Assembly: GCF_009389715.1 (NCBI RefSeq)
Contig: NC_052399.1
Span: 2,062,938-2,126,937, forward strand
DNA: 64,000 nt
From: Phoenix dactylifera
Taxonomy: Eukaryota; Streptophyta; Magnoliopsida; Arecales; Arecaceae
Direction: 5' to 3'
Below are positions 10,231 to 23,463 of this stretch, piece after piece; positions within the stretch are counted from its first letter, which is position 1; each line of letters starts with the position of its first letter. The position numbers were made by a program, and so were the translations under genes. The notes beneath the pieces are model-generated. The model did not search any database. It was not told the origin of the DNA and was given only the letters and a program-made list of their open reading frames with translations.

Positions 10231-10869
10231 ATGGAGGAGTCCGGCACTAAGAGAAGCCGGGAGGAGTCCGAGGAATCACCGGAGGCCAAGCGCCTCCGTG
10301 CCGACCTATTTTTTGACATCCTCGACGACGACTCCGATGCGGACGAACGGGATCCGGCCACCCAAGACCTGGCCTCGGTGATGAAAATATTCGAAGAGGA
10401 GATCGCCCACCCGCCGCCTCCGCGGCCACCGGTGGCTCCGGACGCTGCGGATCCGTCCTTGCCGGCGGCCGATTTTGAAAATCCCCGCCAGCCTGAACTT
10501 GGGTACCTGCTCGAGGCCTCCGATGACGAGCTCGGCCTCCCCCCGACTGTCCCGTCGTCGTCCGACGAAGGCGGTGACGCCGGGGAGCCGGAGGTCCCCA
10601 GCAGCAAGGTGGAGGTGGCTGTGGAGGTGGAGGCCGAGGCCGAGGACGTTGGGTTCGGGCAGATCTGGGCGTTCGACGATGAGATTTCTGGTTGCTACGA
10701 TGGGCTGGAGTTTGTGGCCCGGCAGCAGGATGATAGGGAGGCTGCAGTGGCGGCGGCCGACGAGGCCGTGTTTTTCGATGGTGGGCTCTTTGACTACCCG
10801 GACGTTCTCTGCGGGCCGTCCGATTTTGCCGATGTATCGTGGCGGTCGGAATCTCTGCCGGCCATCTGA
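10231..10869 (+). CDS. Acidic plant protein of unknown function, probably nuclear
   Basis: This is a single uninterrupted 212-residue frame in strongly GC-biased codons, preceded by a TATA box and CT-rich leader and followed by AT-rich sequence, so I judge it a real intronless gene. I do not recognise a named domain. Residues 6-24 (KRSREESEESPEAKRLRAD) carry two basic patches like a bipartite nuclear signal. They are followed by the acidic block FFDILDDDSDADE and the motif DLASVMKIFEEEI (about residues 47-59). The middle is proline-rich (PPPPRPPVAP). A later hydrophobic/acidic segment includes VGFGQIWAFDDEISGCYDGL. There is no signal peptide or membrane helix. The composition suits a transcriptional co-regulator or adaptor, but that is inference. 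The first ATG gives the conserved-looking start and is chosen. Confidence 0.82.
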   Translation: MEESGTKRSREESEESPEAKRLRADLFFDILDDDSDADERDPATQDLASVMKIFEEEIAHPPPPRPPVAPDAADPSLPAADFENPRQPELGYLLEASDDELGLPPTVPSSSDEGGDAGEPEVPSSKVEVAVEVEAEAEDVGFGQIWAFDDEISGCYDGLEFVARQQDDREAAVAAADEAVFFDGGLFDYPDVLCGPSDFADVSWRSESLPAI

Positions 10870-12240
10870 TGACGCTTTCAGGTGGCCCTCTTGTTAGCTA
10901 CTTCTAAATTTTTTTTTTCTCTTTCTGAACAGGAGTTTGTAGAGTTTAGAAAAATGGAACAAAGGAGAAACGAAAGGCAGAAGAAAAAAATGGTTCAGAT
11001 GTTAGCATCGTATTCCGCTTGTATTTCTGGATGAACCCTTTTTTTTCTCGCTCTTTGGTCTTATCATTCGTTGGAGATCAGACAGTCGAAGCACTAAACC
11101 TCTTTCCTTTGTCTGCCTCTGAAATAGTTATTTCTCTAGCCCTCAGAGTTTAGAAAGTTGAAGAACACATTTAAATCAAAAAAAAAAATCAAAATCAAAA
11201 CTTAATTGTGAAAGAAATTAACTAAATGAGGATGGTACGATTAATTTTAGACCGACGATATGGGCTGTCGATCTGGTGGTCCATGTTCAATGAGGCTGAT
11301 CGTTTTGACAGATTTTTCGGCCGTCGTAAGATTCGTGCCAAGAAATCATCTAGTACGTGACGATTGGCTTGCTTCTCTTATTTTTATTCTTTTCTTGGCG
11401 AACGGTTCCCTCCGAACTCGCGATACGAAACGAGAAGTTGGGTGAGGAAAATTTGGTGGCGGCCGTCGCGATGGGCACGTGGGTTTGGTGGTGCGTCGAC
11501 AGAGTTCGGCTGCTCGTCGCGATTAAGGTGGCAGGATATGTGATTTGGTTCAGGGTGGGTTTTTTTTAACTTATTACAATGAGAGGAAAGGGTAAATGGA
11601 GACATATACACGTGTGTCGGTTTTGTCTGCACGTGTGGTTCTTTTGTATGGAGCTGGACCACGAAAGAGTTTACTGTTTACGGCTTACGGATGCTAGGGA
11701 GGTCTCTCTTGCTGCACGGGTTGCATCTCGACCGTTCAAGACACGTGCGAATCTTATGCTGGCAGAGCTGTGCTTGGCAATCACACGTGATATTGTCTGT
11801 TTTTTGCAATAAATCATCCGTGGTTTCATCTTTGTACTATGCTACTTTCTCAAGGGAAAAAAGGGGAAAAAAAAAAATACTAGTATAAGAGGTGATTCTT
11901 ATAATTAGACATGACCTGCAAACTTTAAAGAGCACCAAGTATTCGGCATGGCTCCCTTAAAACCAAAATGCACGAACAAAGCTAAATTTGGTGGCCAAGT
12001 TGATGCTGTCATATTTAAAACTCGATGAAGATGCAATCGCTCCATATCTTATCCTATTTAATTTGGACTTCGACATTAAGAATCTTGCAGGCCTCCTTTA
12101 TGACCAAAATACATCCACTTGTTTACGTTATTCGACTGAGATCTATAGAATGTTCATAGCCTCATGCGCATGACTTTTACTAGATCCTCGACTTTTACAA
12201 GGAAACTCAAATGGTTGCTTAAAGACAGATTGTGATAGAC
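10870..12240. other. 3' flank of the 10231 gene and intergenic DNA
   Basis: The 3' UTR should lie in the first few hundred bases; no clear poly(A) signal stands out. CACGTG occurs at 11476 and CACGTG-like sites cluster to 11790. Short frames show no domains. Confidence 0.4.
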
Positions 12241-12255
12241 ACTAAAATGTTTCTC

Positions 12256-12290
12256 TTTTTTTTTTTTTTTTGGGGGGGGGGGGGGGGGGG
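12256..12290 (+). repeat. T16-G19 homopolymer junction
   Basis: A run of 16 T (12256-12271) passes directly into 19 G (12272-12290). It resembles the A11-G27 and A11-G22 runs near 6.5 kb. Confidence 0.85.
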
Positions 12291-12540
12291 TTGCCCTCTT
12301 TTTAACTTAAGCAATAAGTTGGAAATATTAAAAGCAGAATTCAAGGGAGTCTTTATTCCATTATTTCCATGATGTCGAAACCATCGAGGACCGCAGATTG
12401 GTTGGGACAGAGAGGCAATAGAGTTGTGGCCACGGAGGATCCACAGTTGGTATCAGTGAATGGATACGTGGTTATAGCGATGCCCAATGGTATTCAATAG
12501 AGCTGGCATTTCCTAGCTCAGTGTAGTTTGAGCACTTTTG

Positions 12541-12541
<1 letters not shown>

Positions 12542-12603
<62 letters not shown>

Positions 12604-12612
12604 TAGATAGAT
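12542..12612. repeat. (TA)n microsatellite with (GATA)n tail
   Basis: About 29 TA dinucleotides are followed by AGATAGATAGAT. A simple repeat. Confidence 0.95.
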
Positions 12613-12949
12613 TAAGCTCATCCCAGCTTTTCTATCCTTATTCCCGCTTCATTTCTTTGACCCCAGCATGTTTCGTGGAGTTTCCGAAAATCTTCATCGA
12701 GCAAGAGATATGACAAAAACAATTCACCTCACATCTGAACAGTCCCTGATTTTTCTTTTTTCCTGCAAGGATTTATTTCTGAATTTTTTTGAGCTAATCA
12801 ATCTTTTGGGTTATTTATTATGATTTCTGCTATCACTGTTTGCTGTCATCCCGTTTCTCGTCTATAACCGTGCAGATAAGGAATGCAAATATATCTAGGG
12901 ATCCACCTATACATCAGAGGAGAGAGCATCGACATAAGCTTTCTGTAAC

Positions 12950-13530
12950 AGAACTGAAAATGGGTCAGGATGGGCCGCGCCGCATCTCTACCCAAGCTGG
13001 CCCAGAAATTTTTGAGCTTCGGGCTAGGCATAGGCCCGAAAATTTTTGAAAAATACCGGCCCGAGCCCAAGCTCGAGCTCGACCGGAATTAGATTGGCCC
13101 AACCCAAATATATGGAGTGCACTGCGGTCCATTGAATCACAAACGGCTTTATCGTTGATAATTTAGATCATTTTAAGATATCTTGAATCGCATCCAACTA
13201 TTATGCCTTCGGAAGATTTTGCAAAAGCTTGAAAATAATAATATTCAACAGTTGTGAGCCCAAAGATTTAAGGAAGGATTAGGAATGGTTTGAGTCTTGT
13301 TTGGGCCTGAATTCGGCCTTCGTTTCAAGCTTTGTCTAAGCTCGAGCTTGGGGTCAAACCCGAGCGAAGCCAATGATATATCCAAGTTTGCCCCAGATAA
13401 TAAATTGGCTTTATTTTTAAGCTCAAACCTAGCCTAAAATCTTTCAGGCCTAGCCTATAGCTATACCCAAAATTGCCCGGCCTGATGGGCCTCGAGCTGG
13501 CCCAAGGTTATTTTTAGCCCTATTTGTGAC
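12950..13530. mobile_element. hAT-like nonautonomous element (MITE)
   Basis: The block is dense in GGCCC/GAGCTCGAG motifs in both orientations, with GC-rich ends and an AT-rich middle. The ends read CAGAACTGAAAATGGG on the left and, reversed, TAGGGCTAAAAATAACC on the right, weakly complementary. Flanks TCTGTAAC and TTTGTGAC match at 6 of 8 bases, as for an old 8-bp hAT target duplication. No transposase is seen. Low certainty on the superfamily. Confidence 0.4.
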
Positions 13531-13559
13531 CATCCAACCACTCGATTGGATAGATATTT

Positions 13560-13972
13560 TCCTAGAGCTTAGAAGTATGGAGCATTTTGTGGAGCACTGA
13601 ATAAGTAGTTGATTTTCTTTTGAGGAAGATACAAGAATTTCTCTCACGCCATATCTTCCAGCAGAACGCAATATTTTCAAATTGTAGGCTGAATTTTCTT
13701 GATTCCCCATGATGTCTAAAAAGATTCAAGGCTGGTTGGCCATCTCTAAATTTGAGGTAGGCTTTTAGAGAGTACCAAATACCTTCTGCGAAGGGATACT
13801 TGAATAAATGAGTTGTATTCTCCATCCGCCCTCCATATAATGGACATTCTGTGCTAGCTACCCAATCCTTTCTTGCTAATACTTCTGTGCATAACTTGGT
13901 ATTCAAAAGTAGCCACATGAAGATCTTAGCTTTTCCAAATAGAATCGTAGAATGGACAAAGGATGCCTCCAT
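13560..13972 (-). pseudogene. LINE reverse-transcriptase zinc-finger (zf-RVT) remnant
   Basis: Read on the minus strand, the frame contains GKAKIFMWLLLNTKLCTEVL, then ARKDWVASTECPLYG and CFWKIWRERN-like text. This is the layout of the zf-RVT segment near the C terminus of plant non-LTR retrotransposons (helix with W, then C..C, then H, then W..W.ERN). The expected second Cys is changed and the frame is short, so it is a decayed fragment. Nearby minus frames up to about 14400 may be more of the same insertion but are not recognisable. It differs clearly from the LINE at 51040-52770. Confidence 0.6.
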
Positions 13973-14659
13973 TGCCGATCAATTTATAGTACAATTTGAC
14001 TATAAAAACTCCATTTTTTTGTTGAGCTTCCAAGCCGGGTTGTCATCGAAGGCCTTGCGGGCATTTTTGCGTAAGGGGACCCCGCTCCTTTATGTTCCAC
14101 TGCCTGAGAATAAGGATTAATGCTTGGCCTGATCTTAACTGAGTTTAGCTTCAGTCTGAAAGGTATATTTGAAATTGTGATCGAGACAATTTGAGGCTTC
14201 CCAATATACTTCAATGCCTGCTTTAGAATAGCATAGTTCATAGAATGGCTCACTGAATCTCGGTTTAGTTACTACTAGCCTGCTAACTTGCAAAATAGCC
14301 CATAAATTCGGGAGAAGAGGTGCCTTCTCATGCAAGGGTCTGCAGTGATCAGGCACGGGCTTTACCAAAATCACAGATCTCCGCAAGATGTGGATTCACT
14401 GAAGTTGGATATAGACCACTAAGCACAATGCATTCATCCATTTTTTTCACTTGATATGGTGTACCTTGCAAACGCTTTTGGGATCGTTCATCCAAGCAAA
14501 GCTAATAGAATCTAACTGTTGCTCTGCCCTAGTTATCTCCAAGTCCACCGTCAAAAGATTGCCCTTTCCTTGCAAAATGGAGGTGTTGGAAGTTGTGCCT
14601 AAAGTTGATCATCTCACCCTGGATGTTGGTGAATGGCAGATCGACCTGCTACATTAATG

Positions 14660-17600
14660 CATCCCGGATGCCATAGCGAAGTTGGAGTCGAGCTAAAGGG
14701 ATGATTACTAATCTCCACTCGAGTTGATGACACTCATCTAGATGGAATTTTCTTACACTTAAGAGCCAATTTGGAATTTTCTATAAGATCGGATCGAAAA
14801 TTCTATAAAATTTATAGATTAGACCAGTACAACCAACAAGATCACAAGCTATACATTAAATTAGATAAAATATTCTAAAATAGATTTGGAGTGGACCGGC
14901 CAAAATCCTAGCCTACATGATTCCGGCCAGTCTACTCTAAAGTTATTTTTGGATATCTTATAAATATATGTTTGTAACTTGTTTGTTGGGCTAGTTCAAT
15001 TCGCGAATTCTACAAAATTTATATTTTAATTCTGTAAAAAAATTCAAGCAAGCCCTAGGTCTCGTTGCATATTCAATCGAATCATTATGCTTGGATGCTT
15101 TTAAAAAAGAAGTCTACTTTTTAGAAATTGATGCCATTCATGTGGACGACAGTCAAGCCGCATGTATTGCAAGAGCACCCACCAAGAAACTCTTTTACAC
15201 GTGGAATATTGCTGATGTTTGTTTCTCGAGCATGCTGCACAAGCTAAATTATTTTCAAGTAGCTTTCTGAAAATATAAAAGTAAAACGCTTTATCCTTTC
15301 ATGCTTAGCTTCTCACACCTCTCAAAACTTTTGTAGGAAATAATCAAATAGCTTTTTTTTTTTTTTTTTTTGATGCAAGGGAGATTGGAAAAACATCCAG
15401 TCATCCAAATTTATCAAAGATGAAAAGGTATTAACAAGAGAAATAGAAGATTTTACTGGTTGGTTAGAGAGGAGAGGCTACAACCAGTAAAAAGAGAAGA
15501 GGGAGCTTTCTACTAGTATTATAGTTTGCATAGGCCAAGGAATGAATTAGTAAAGGAAATAAGATGCATTTGCTGACCAGAAATGGACTGTTCTAATATT
15601 CTATTTTGAAACGAAGAATCTTTTCTAGAACAGAAGTTCAATTTACTTTCGTGTGCGGCTTAGTTTTGTTGTTCAAAGATACTTGAAATCAGATCAAACG
15701 ATGATTGAGTTTCTTATTTTTCTGTGTGGCCCTGACCTTGTTTCATCTTGTCTTTCTCGCTCGTATATAATAGATATATCGATGTTGCATGAATTTATAT
15801 TAAACAAAGGTTGATTTTGTTTTGCTCATGCTTTTGGTGTATCTCTTACTTTTTTCATTTCCTTTTACTCCCTTGGCAATACAAAGATCTGAGACATGAA
15901 AAAGAACCAAGCAACCTATTTGTTGGTCCAACCCAAGATGGATTATGAGAAAAATATTAAAATATAAAAACAATGGCATGACTTATCTTGTCTTTTATAT
16001 GTTGGCTGATGGTCTACTCTTTAGTCATGATGGAGTTGGCACATGACATCATACTTCTGGTAGTGTAGAAAACGTCCGGAGTTATGATTATGTTGAGAAA
16101 GAGAGAGAGCATAAATTTATTTAAAAATGGAGTTACTAAGAGTAGGCTTGTATTCTCTGGTATTCTATTCTGTACGTGGAGTTCAAGTGAAGGTGGAGAT
16201 GATTTTCCAGAATTCCCATAGCACTGTGACAGAGATATATTGTTGGGAAAAAAGAAAAAAGAACTTGGATAGCATCTGTTAAAGAACAAATTTCAAAACT
16301 ATTGTCGCCCTTCCTCGGCCTTAACCAACAAGAGATTCTCAAGCTCCGCCAAAGCTCAATTTTAACGTAAGAAAAGTTAGGCATTTCAACTAATAGCCTG
16401 AACGTATACATTTGCAAATTAAACTTTTCCGACCTTAAAAATGTGGTTATGTCACTAATGATTTTTTTTCCTTAAAAAAATGGCCTTAGAATTTGGTAAT
16501 ATCCATGACGGCAGGTATCCTAATTTACCCATGCAATTGTTGTACAAGGTTGCTGAAATAAGTGGACTAGAAGCAAAATATGGTGAGGAGGAACAAGCTA
16601 CTTAAATTGCTGAATCAGTAATCACGACAAATTGTCTAGTTTATCCCACATATTATCTCAAATATAAGTAAAGTATAAAGATTTTATATAGGTTCGTCTC
16701 ACGAAAAACTAAAATATTGCATAATCTACGTTATTGTTTTTAATGAACCGAAAATATTTTTATTGGCAAGCCTTATTTGTAAGTTAAAGACTAAATCGAG
16801 GTTGGACCTTGTCCATTCGGCCGGCCCACTATAATTGGGCTTGCCTTCCCTGTTACGGGCAAATGCCTACAAAAATGAATCATCCAGCGGGGCAAATCAT
16901 TAGAAAAAACAGGAGGAAGAGATATATAAGCCAGCATATCCCAGTCTTCCTATTGTTAGATCCATCAGGCATTGAACAACAATTCTCGTCTCAGGTCAAT
17001 GGAATATGACACGATTTAAATTTCAGCGTAGTAGACCAACTGGGCTTTGACTCAATGGTTGGGCCTCCCATTAGTATCTTTGCATACAATAGACTTTTGG
17101 AAATTTCCTTTCTTTCCCTGTTGTGTATGATGTTCCTATTTGGGACCATAGAAATTTTCGAAGTAATCATTTTACGGCTGATTTAAGTCATTTTGATGTT
17201 CTATCTTATGGACAGTTTAAAATTTTCTCTACCCTCCCTTTTATTCCTCCCACACCTCCCTGCAAAATAATAATAATAATAATCAATTCTCAAGCAGCCC
17301 TTAAGCGTGGCTCAGAATTCAGTTTATTTGGGCTTGGTCAACTATCAAACAAGCCGCATGCTAGAGTTATTGTTGGCTCCTTGGCTCTATTAAGTTGTGT
17401 GCGCTGTCTTGTTTCAACTTTGAATTTTAAAACTTATGCATTTTTTTGTTGATTTATAATCTACCAACATAATTTACATGCAAAATGAACATATGTTCCT
17501 AAAGCTGAAATACAATCTCAATGCTTGATTTGAAATTAATTTTGAACTTGACTTTCAAGGTTTAGTTTGATTTTTAACCACTATTTAAAGCTTAATGATC

Positions 17601-18060
17601 CGGATAACAAGTCTAATAGAAAAGATTAATAATTCCAAGGTTAGCTAAAAATAATTCAAATTTTGAATCGGCTCGATTCAAGAATGTATTAATATTTAAT
17701 TGCTTCGAAGAATAAACTAAATGCACAAGTTAGAACCTTTCAAGCTCCCGCGATTTATTTGCTATGTAATATACAATAATGGTTTTGTGGACATGAACCA
17801 ACTTAAAATCTTCGTCATTATCAACATCATTATCGTCATTATAGTTGAAGTAGAAATTAATTTTGTATTCCTAATCTACTGATCTATGGCAAATTCAAAG
17901 ATTCATGACACGTCATGGTAACTTTTTAATGTGCCAATGATAACGATCATATAACATGGTGGTAACTCAGATCTCAGTTGATATCAGATCCATACTGCAT
18001 CCATATAGCAGAAATAAAAAATGCTAAAGGTCAACACACACACACACACGCGCACACAAC
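14660..18060. other. Intergenic, no gene seen
   Basis: AT-rich with short frames. Simple repeats: T-run 15354-15370, (AAT)n 17266-17282, (CA)n 18038-18057. No transposon ends or RNA genes recognised. Confidence 0.4.
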
Positions 18061-18800
18061 TTAAAATTTCTTGTTCTCATTAGGATCGAATGAAATTATG
18101 CAATACATGGTAGACTTGGGCGTGGAGATGCTCGAGATCGCCATCTTACAATTTTCATTACAATCAGCCATCAATTTGGCACGTAGAAGGCGCCCATCTT
18201 TTATCCGTTGGACAAAAGTCTCTTGAAGCTCCCGTCGGCCAAACAAATTCCCCCGCGTGTCAAACGATAAAAGAACTCGAGGGCACCCATCAGCCTGCGG
18301 CGTTGATCCGCTCGACAAGGCAATGATCTCGGTCCAGGATCCGGTCAAAAGATGCTGCTGCGGGATCCATATTCAGAGGTACATCTAGAATGCCAGCCGT
18401 CTTGAACCGGTCGTACAGATAGACCGGTTCACATCCTGGTCCTGCGGTCCCGGGATCCAAATTCTTAGGTGGGTCCCGCGGACTAATTCGCACGGGCTGT
18501 CGTTTGTCGTGGGGACCACAGCGATGTTGGGTGGAAAACCGTGCAACGTTTCCGGTCGAGGCCATTTCCATCGCGCCGCTTCGAGCGTCCCGCTCCTGAG
18601 TCCTGCGGTCGCCAAGGACGGCAGTTTTGGCGGGAGAAGATTTCTCGCCGGCTTTTCTGTTTCGAGATCCGCGCCTTTTGGCGCGGAACGGAGCTTCGCC
18701 ATCTCCAGCTAGTTTCCATCTTCCGGTACGGGAGAACGGCACCGCAAGGTGAGCATAAAGGGAAGGGAGGGGCAATATGGACACGTGTCCTTTCAAATTT
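18061..18800. other. GC-rich island with overlapping minus-strand frames, no gene assigned
   Basis: Minus-strand frames of 168 codons (18796-18290), 116 and 95 codons overlap in a GC-rich block. Plus-strand frames are equally open. None contains a domain I know. An upstream CACGTGTCC (18782-18790) is a possible G-box relative. A small unrecognised gene or gene fragment is possible but not supported. Confidence 0.3.
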
Positions 18801-19704
18801 TTCAGTGTTGCTGTTTAATGGCTCTCTCTTCATGGGACTCGTATAAAATAAGGAGCTAAGGATAGGTATCTATTTTTCTTGGAGGAAGGAAGAGTTCGGC
18901 TCGCATTTGCTTGACATTTATTGAATTTATGTCTTGTCCATCTCAAATCATGGATATCCGGCAAGTTTGGTCAGGAGTGTGATTTAGATCCGCTGTACAG
19001 TGGGAATAATGTCTGGTTGCTATTCTTACATGCTGTGGGTCCCGTATTTATTTCGATATCGTTTTGAAAAGATCCACGTGTCGGAGCCAGAATTTGCCAT
19101 CTGGCCCATCAGAGCAAGTGCGTTTCATGATATTGCATCCAAGCACTGGCAAAGATGTTTAAAATTAGAGATGTTGATGTTTAAAAGGCACCTTTTTGAT
19201 TGCTTCTTTACAAGGCAGTGGTAGACTGACATGCACAATACGGTCATACAGAGTTGATAGAAAGCTTGATTGATTAAGGATATACAAAATCCCATTTTTG
19301 CAAGATTTATTGGAAAATAAGGATCATGATCTGCCATATTATAAGACTGTCGGATACTATAAGGTATTAACACGGTATTAAGATTCAATTCAGTAAATAA
19401 ACTTCACCAATTAGTATAGATTTGAACCTACATAGCTGCTCAATTAATATTGGTCGGTACAAACCCATACTGTTTTTTTTAAGACTATACCATAGCTTGA
19501 AGGCGAAACAAAAATGTGGAAAACTTACCTTAGCATGAGAGATATATCATGGCACACCAGCGATTTCATATTAAATCAGTAATATATCAATACAAGTTTT
19601 TAGTACTAATTTTATATTTTTTATTAAAATATATTAGAATATATACAATATATATAACGGACCTGCCGCACGCAATTCACCTACTTGACGCTAATTAGCT
19701 CTGA

Positions 19705-20157
19705 TGCATCACTGTAGGGAGAGAAAGGAAAGAAGGAGAGAGGAGAAATAGGAAAGAAGGAGAGAGGAGCTCTAATTAGCTCTGACGCTAATTAGCTCTG
19801 AAGTTTGAATCAAGCTTCTCACCTACTTCCACTTAGGGTTTCACATGCCAGAGCTCAAAGAAAGAGAATCAATTTTTATTCATCATGGCATAATCCTAAA
19901 CAATGTATAGACTCACATATATATAGGATCACAAAATAACAAAAAAATCTCTACAAATAAAAATAATTCTATAAAATTCCTAAAATGATAATATACAAAT
20001 AAGCCCAATCGACATAAAAATAAAATAATATAAAAACAATCCAAAATAAAATCAAACTAGTTAGACTAGCTAAACTAGCTGGATCCGTTGAACTGGCTGA
20101 ACCTTATAGTGCCTATCGATTCGAATGATGACTGATCTGGCACTGGTGTCCACACCA
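19705..20157 (-). repeat. Chromovirus LTR, reversed (copy 2)
   Basis: On the minus strand it starts TGGTGTGGACACCAG and ends about GTGATGCA. It is collinear with copy 1 (487-850): start, relict pol tail, TATA-like CCTATATATATG, and a CT-rich tract. It is longer (453 bp) because of internal duplications in the CT-rich end, where GGAAAGAAGGAGAGAGGAG and CTAATTAGCTCTGA recur. No matching target duplication was found. The remainder of the element is absent, so it is probably a diverged solo LTR. Confidence 0.65.
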
Positions 20158-23100
20158 AACTTCTTTTCTTGAGCCAAAAAATGGGTTCGGATTGTGTCTC
20201 TCACCCGAAGGAGTGATTAATCTTTTTCCACAACATCAACCTGAATCATTTTTGCACGGACCTGAAAGCACTTCAAATTATTTTCGAAATCCGCTGTTGT
20301 GGGGGCATTAGTGGTCCAGTGAGAGGCCTATATTCATTTTAAACACCGCCTCATTTGTTGTTGTCATTCGGGCTCTACTATATTATTTTTTAAATGGTAC
20401 TGTAGTACGGTATTTTAAATGGACGTTGTTGTCATTCGGGCTCTACTATGTTTTTTTTTTTAATGATTATTTGGACTGTATTTATACGCAAGCTGCATGC
20501 GATAAGATGTGCCTCCAAAACGGCACCTACTCTTCGGCATCTTAATAGCACGTCGTCCTTTGCCAAGCCGCGAGACGCTGTGAACTGACGCGGTGGCCGT
20601 AAACATTTTTAGCGTGCCCGGCGCTGGATACAGTTGGTCGCTGCACAACCTTTTCATTGCCACAATGACACACTGTAGCTAGCCGTGTGGCCTCACACAT
20701 CAGTGAGTCCCAAGTTGGGTCCCTTGGGGAGTTGGTGCATCAATTAATGCACCATGGAAGATGGAATAAAAAAAGAACTGGTACGGGAGCTGCTGATTCG
20801 TTGAAGACAAGGTCACGAGAAGATGCATGCTCCCTTTAATGAGGTCTTTGGGGTGGCATTAAATAACCCGTACAGGGGACAGATATCTTCTGTTTCTCAT
20901 TTTCTTGGTCAGGCCGGCAAGTGGTCCGCGTGCGTTCCAAGGACCTCAGCAATGCCGGGATAATAGCCTCCTTTTTCCCAATTGAAATTGTACCTCTCCC
21001 TCGACGGTCGTTACCTGATCGGAGATGAAAAGAGAGGCAATGGGAAACATCAACGACTCGTTTGATTCTCGATTTTTTTTAATCTTATTAAAATATATTA
21101 AAAAAAGCTTATTACTAAATATATATAATATATAAAAAATAGTTTCTGCATATTTTTTAAAAAATTTATATTTAGTTGTGCGTCTGTATTCAAAAAAAAA
21201 AAATCTATTATGTTCTTAATAAAATTATACAAAATACATATAAAATATCATATGCATAATTTTTAATAGCTATTTTTAAATATTTTTAGATGTAAAAAAT
21301 TTTTAATTTTTAAATATTTAAAAAAATAGGTGTTAAAAATATTTATTGGGTTGGGTTTTAGAGTTTTAATAATTTTTAATAGTTAGATAACTATTTTATG
21401 TTGTGATAATTTTTAATAGTTATTAATATATATTTTATTAAAATTGCTATAACTATTTTATATTGTGGTAATTTTTAATAACATATTTTTACTAGTTTAA
21501 GTTTAATTATTAAAAATAGTTATTAAAAATATCATTATGGTTTAAGAATATTTTTGGTAAAATAATTACCATAATTCGTAGCCTAGGAAAAAATGGTTTT
21601 CTCATTCCCACATGAATTTTTATTTCTCATGAAATACAAAAAAAATATTTTTAAAAAAGGTGAGTTTTTTTTTTTTTTTTAAGCCCTGCCAACGGAAAGC
21701 ATCGTTAACAAGTGCCCCTTCAGTTTTGCATGTGTAGTCGCGAATAAGCTTAAATCCTCGCTATTGGAGATCAATAGGCAAGTATGAGGACCATACTAAG
21801 TAAAAAGAAGTTGAAGACACCTCAGTAAAAGAAAGCATAGTTGCTGATGAAGAAGAAAAAAAAAAAAAAAGGGAAAAAAGAGAGAGCTCGTAGTTGCCTA
21901 CAAAAGGATCTTCATCTCATATGGACATTTACATGTCACTGTTCACATGTATAGCTATCCAAATTACAAAAATACAAGCACAAACATCAGTAAAACATTA
22001 AATGCAGATACTTGCTTCATTTTAAAGGCTAATTTTATAGTAGATTAATCAGGCGAAAAATAAAAGGAAGTGCTAATTTTAGCTACATAAACCAACACAG
22101 AGGTCTCAGGGATCATGCGCCTTAGTAAATAATTATTTCCACAGGATCTTTTCATGCTTAATTAAAATATAAAAGGGAAGCACTCTTTTCCTCTCTTTTC
22201 ATTATTTTCCATTGGTAAAATGAGCAGTGGCCATGCCCCAACACTTTTCTCAGAAACAAAAGACGATACAAAAATTAAGGATTTCAACTACGAGATCTTA
22301 ATGAGCCTTCAATTATTTATGTTCAATAACCCTAGGCGTTAATTCATACTTAGGGACTAGTAGTTCTATATCTTTTTGTTGATTTGGCCACTTTGGGGCA
22401 CAGAGATATTGCCGCATGCCATTCATGCATCATATGTAAACTTTTTTTCTTCTCGACAAGAGGCTACTCTAATCTCATTCCATTAGGAAACAAGCTGAAC
22501 TCAAAGCCTCATTTTAAGGCATAGCTTATAGGCTAGCCATATAAGTCTCAACCTCATGTAAATTAACCAAAGCTCATTCAATCAGCAAACAAACTATTAC
22601 AAACACCGAATAACCTAAATTTTGACTCAAGCTAGGGTCAGCTCTTTTGTTGTGCTAAATTTTAACCCACAAGACATACTTAATTTCTGAGCATGTTCAC
22701 GGACCAAGTGAATCTTTTGTCCAACCGAACATGAAATCAATAAGCAGATCAGCCAAGGATTTGCAACTTAGAAGAGAAGCAAGAGGCAGAGAGGTCTATC
22801 CCATCCTCGCAACTTCGGGAGAACAGGACAAGGACTTCCCAAGCTTTAAAAAAGCGCCGCCCGCCCGCACCACGGCTCTTCCGCGTCCCTGGTCTTTCTA
22901 AACCAAATACCTTCAGGTCATTTGGGGAAGTCTCAAGAATTGGTGAGGGAATATTCATGAACTCAAGCTTAGTAAGGTAATAATGAACACAGGCAACTGA
23001 ACAAATACACCCCCCTTTTCTCATATGGGTCAAACAAAGCTACAAGGGATCATGGCGAGTGGATCCATCCAAACATTAAGTATGTTTATATTTGTCTTAA

Positions 23101-23455
23101 CTGTTACCTGGCGTTCTTTCTCTGATTCTCTCTAACAAATAAAATACGGTGGAATATCAAACCTAGAGAACTTGCCCGTCCAATTGGGCCAGAGTTGTAT
23201 CTTGCTCGTGAAAGAAGATTCACCTTGACATGAATCCATATTTGGATCATTCAGCAGTCACTTTGACATCTATGCACGCGGATGAATGGAGTTCTGATCA
23301 AGATCTGTGTAGCGAGTAATCGAACGGTGGATTTACGTGGATGAAGGTGAATCGGTCTTTTTATGCAAAACATACAATCTCGATCCTCTTCAATTAGACC
23401 GTGTTCAGCCATGTCCCTACCCAAGCCTTGCTCCAAGTTTTTGCTAGCTTTGGGC
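20158..23455. other. Intergenic, AT-rich, no gene seen
   Basis: 21060-21660 is extremely AT-rich with many TTTTTAAT/AATTTTTA motifs in both orientations and may be a degenerate foldback or MITE. A duplicated phrase GTTGTCATTCGGGCTCTACTAT occurs near 20358 and 20427. The minus frame 23033-22749 has no known domain. Confidence 0.4.
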
Positions 23456-23463
23456 CATGCTTA

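Noticed and set aside
18290..18833. Minus-strand frame of 168 codons
   Set aside because: GC-rich, overlapped by other open frames on both strands, no known domain; kept only as an unassigned island.
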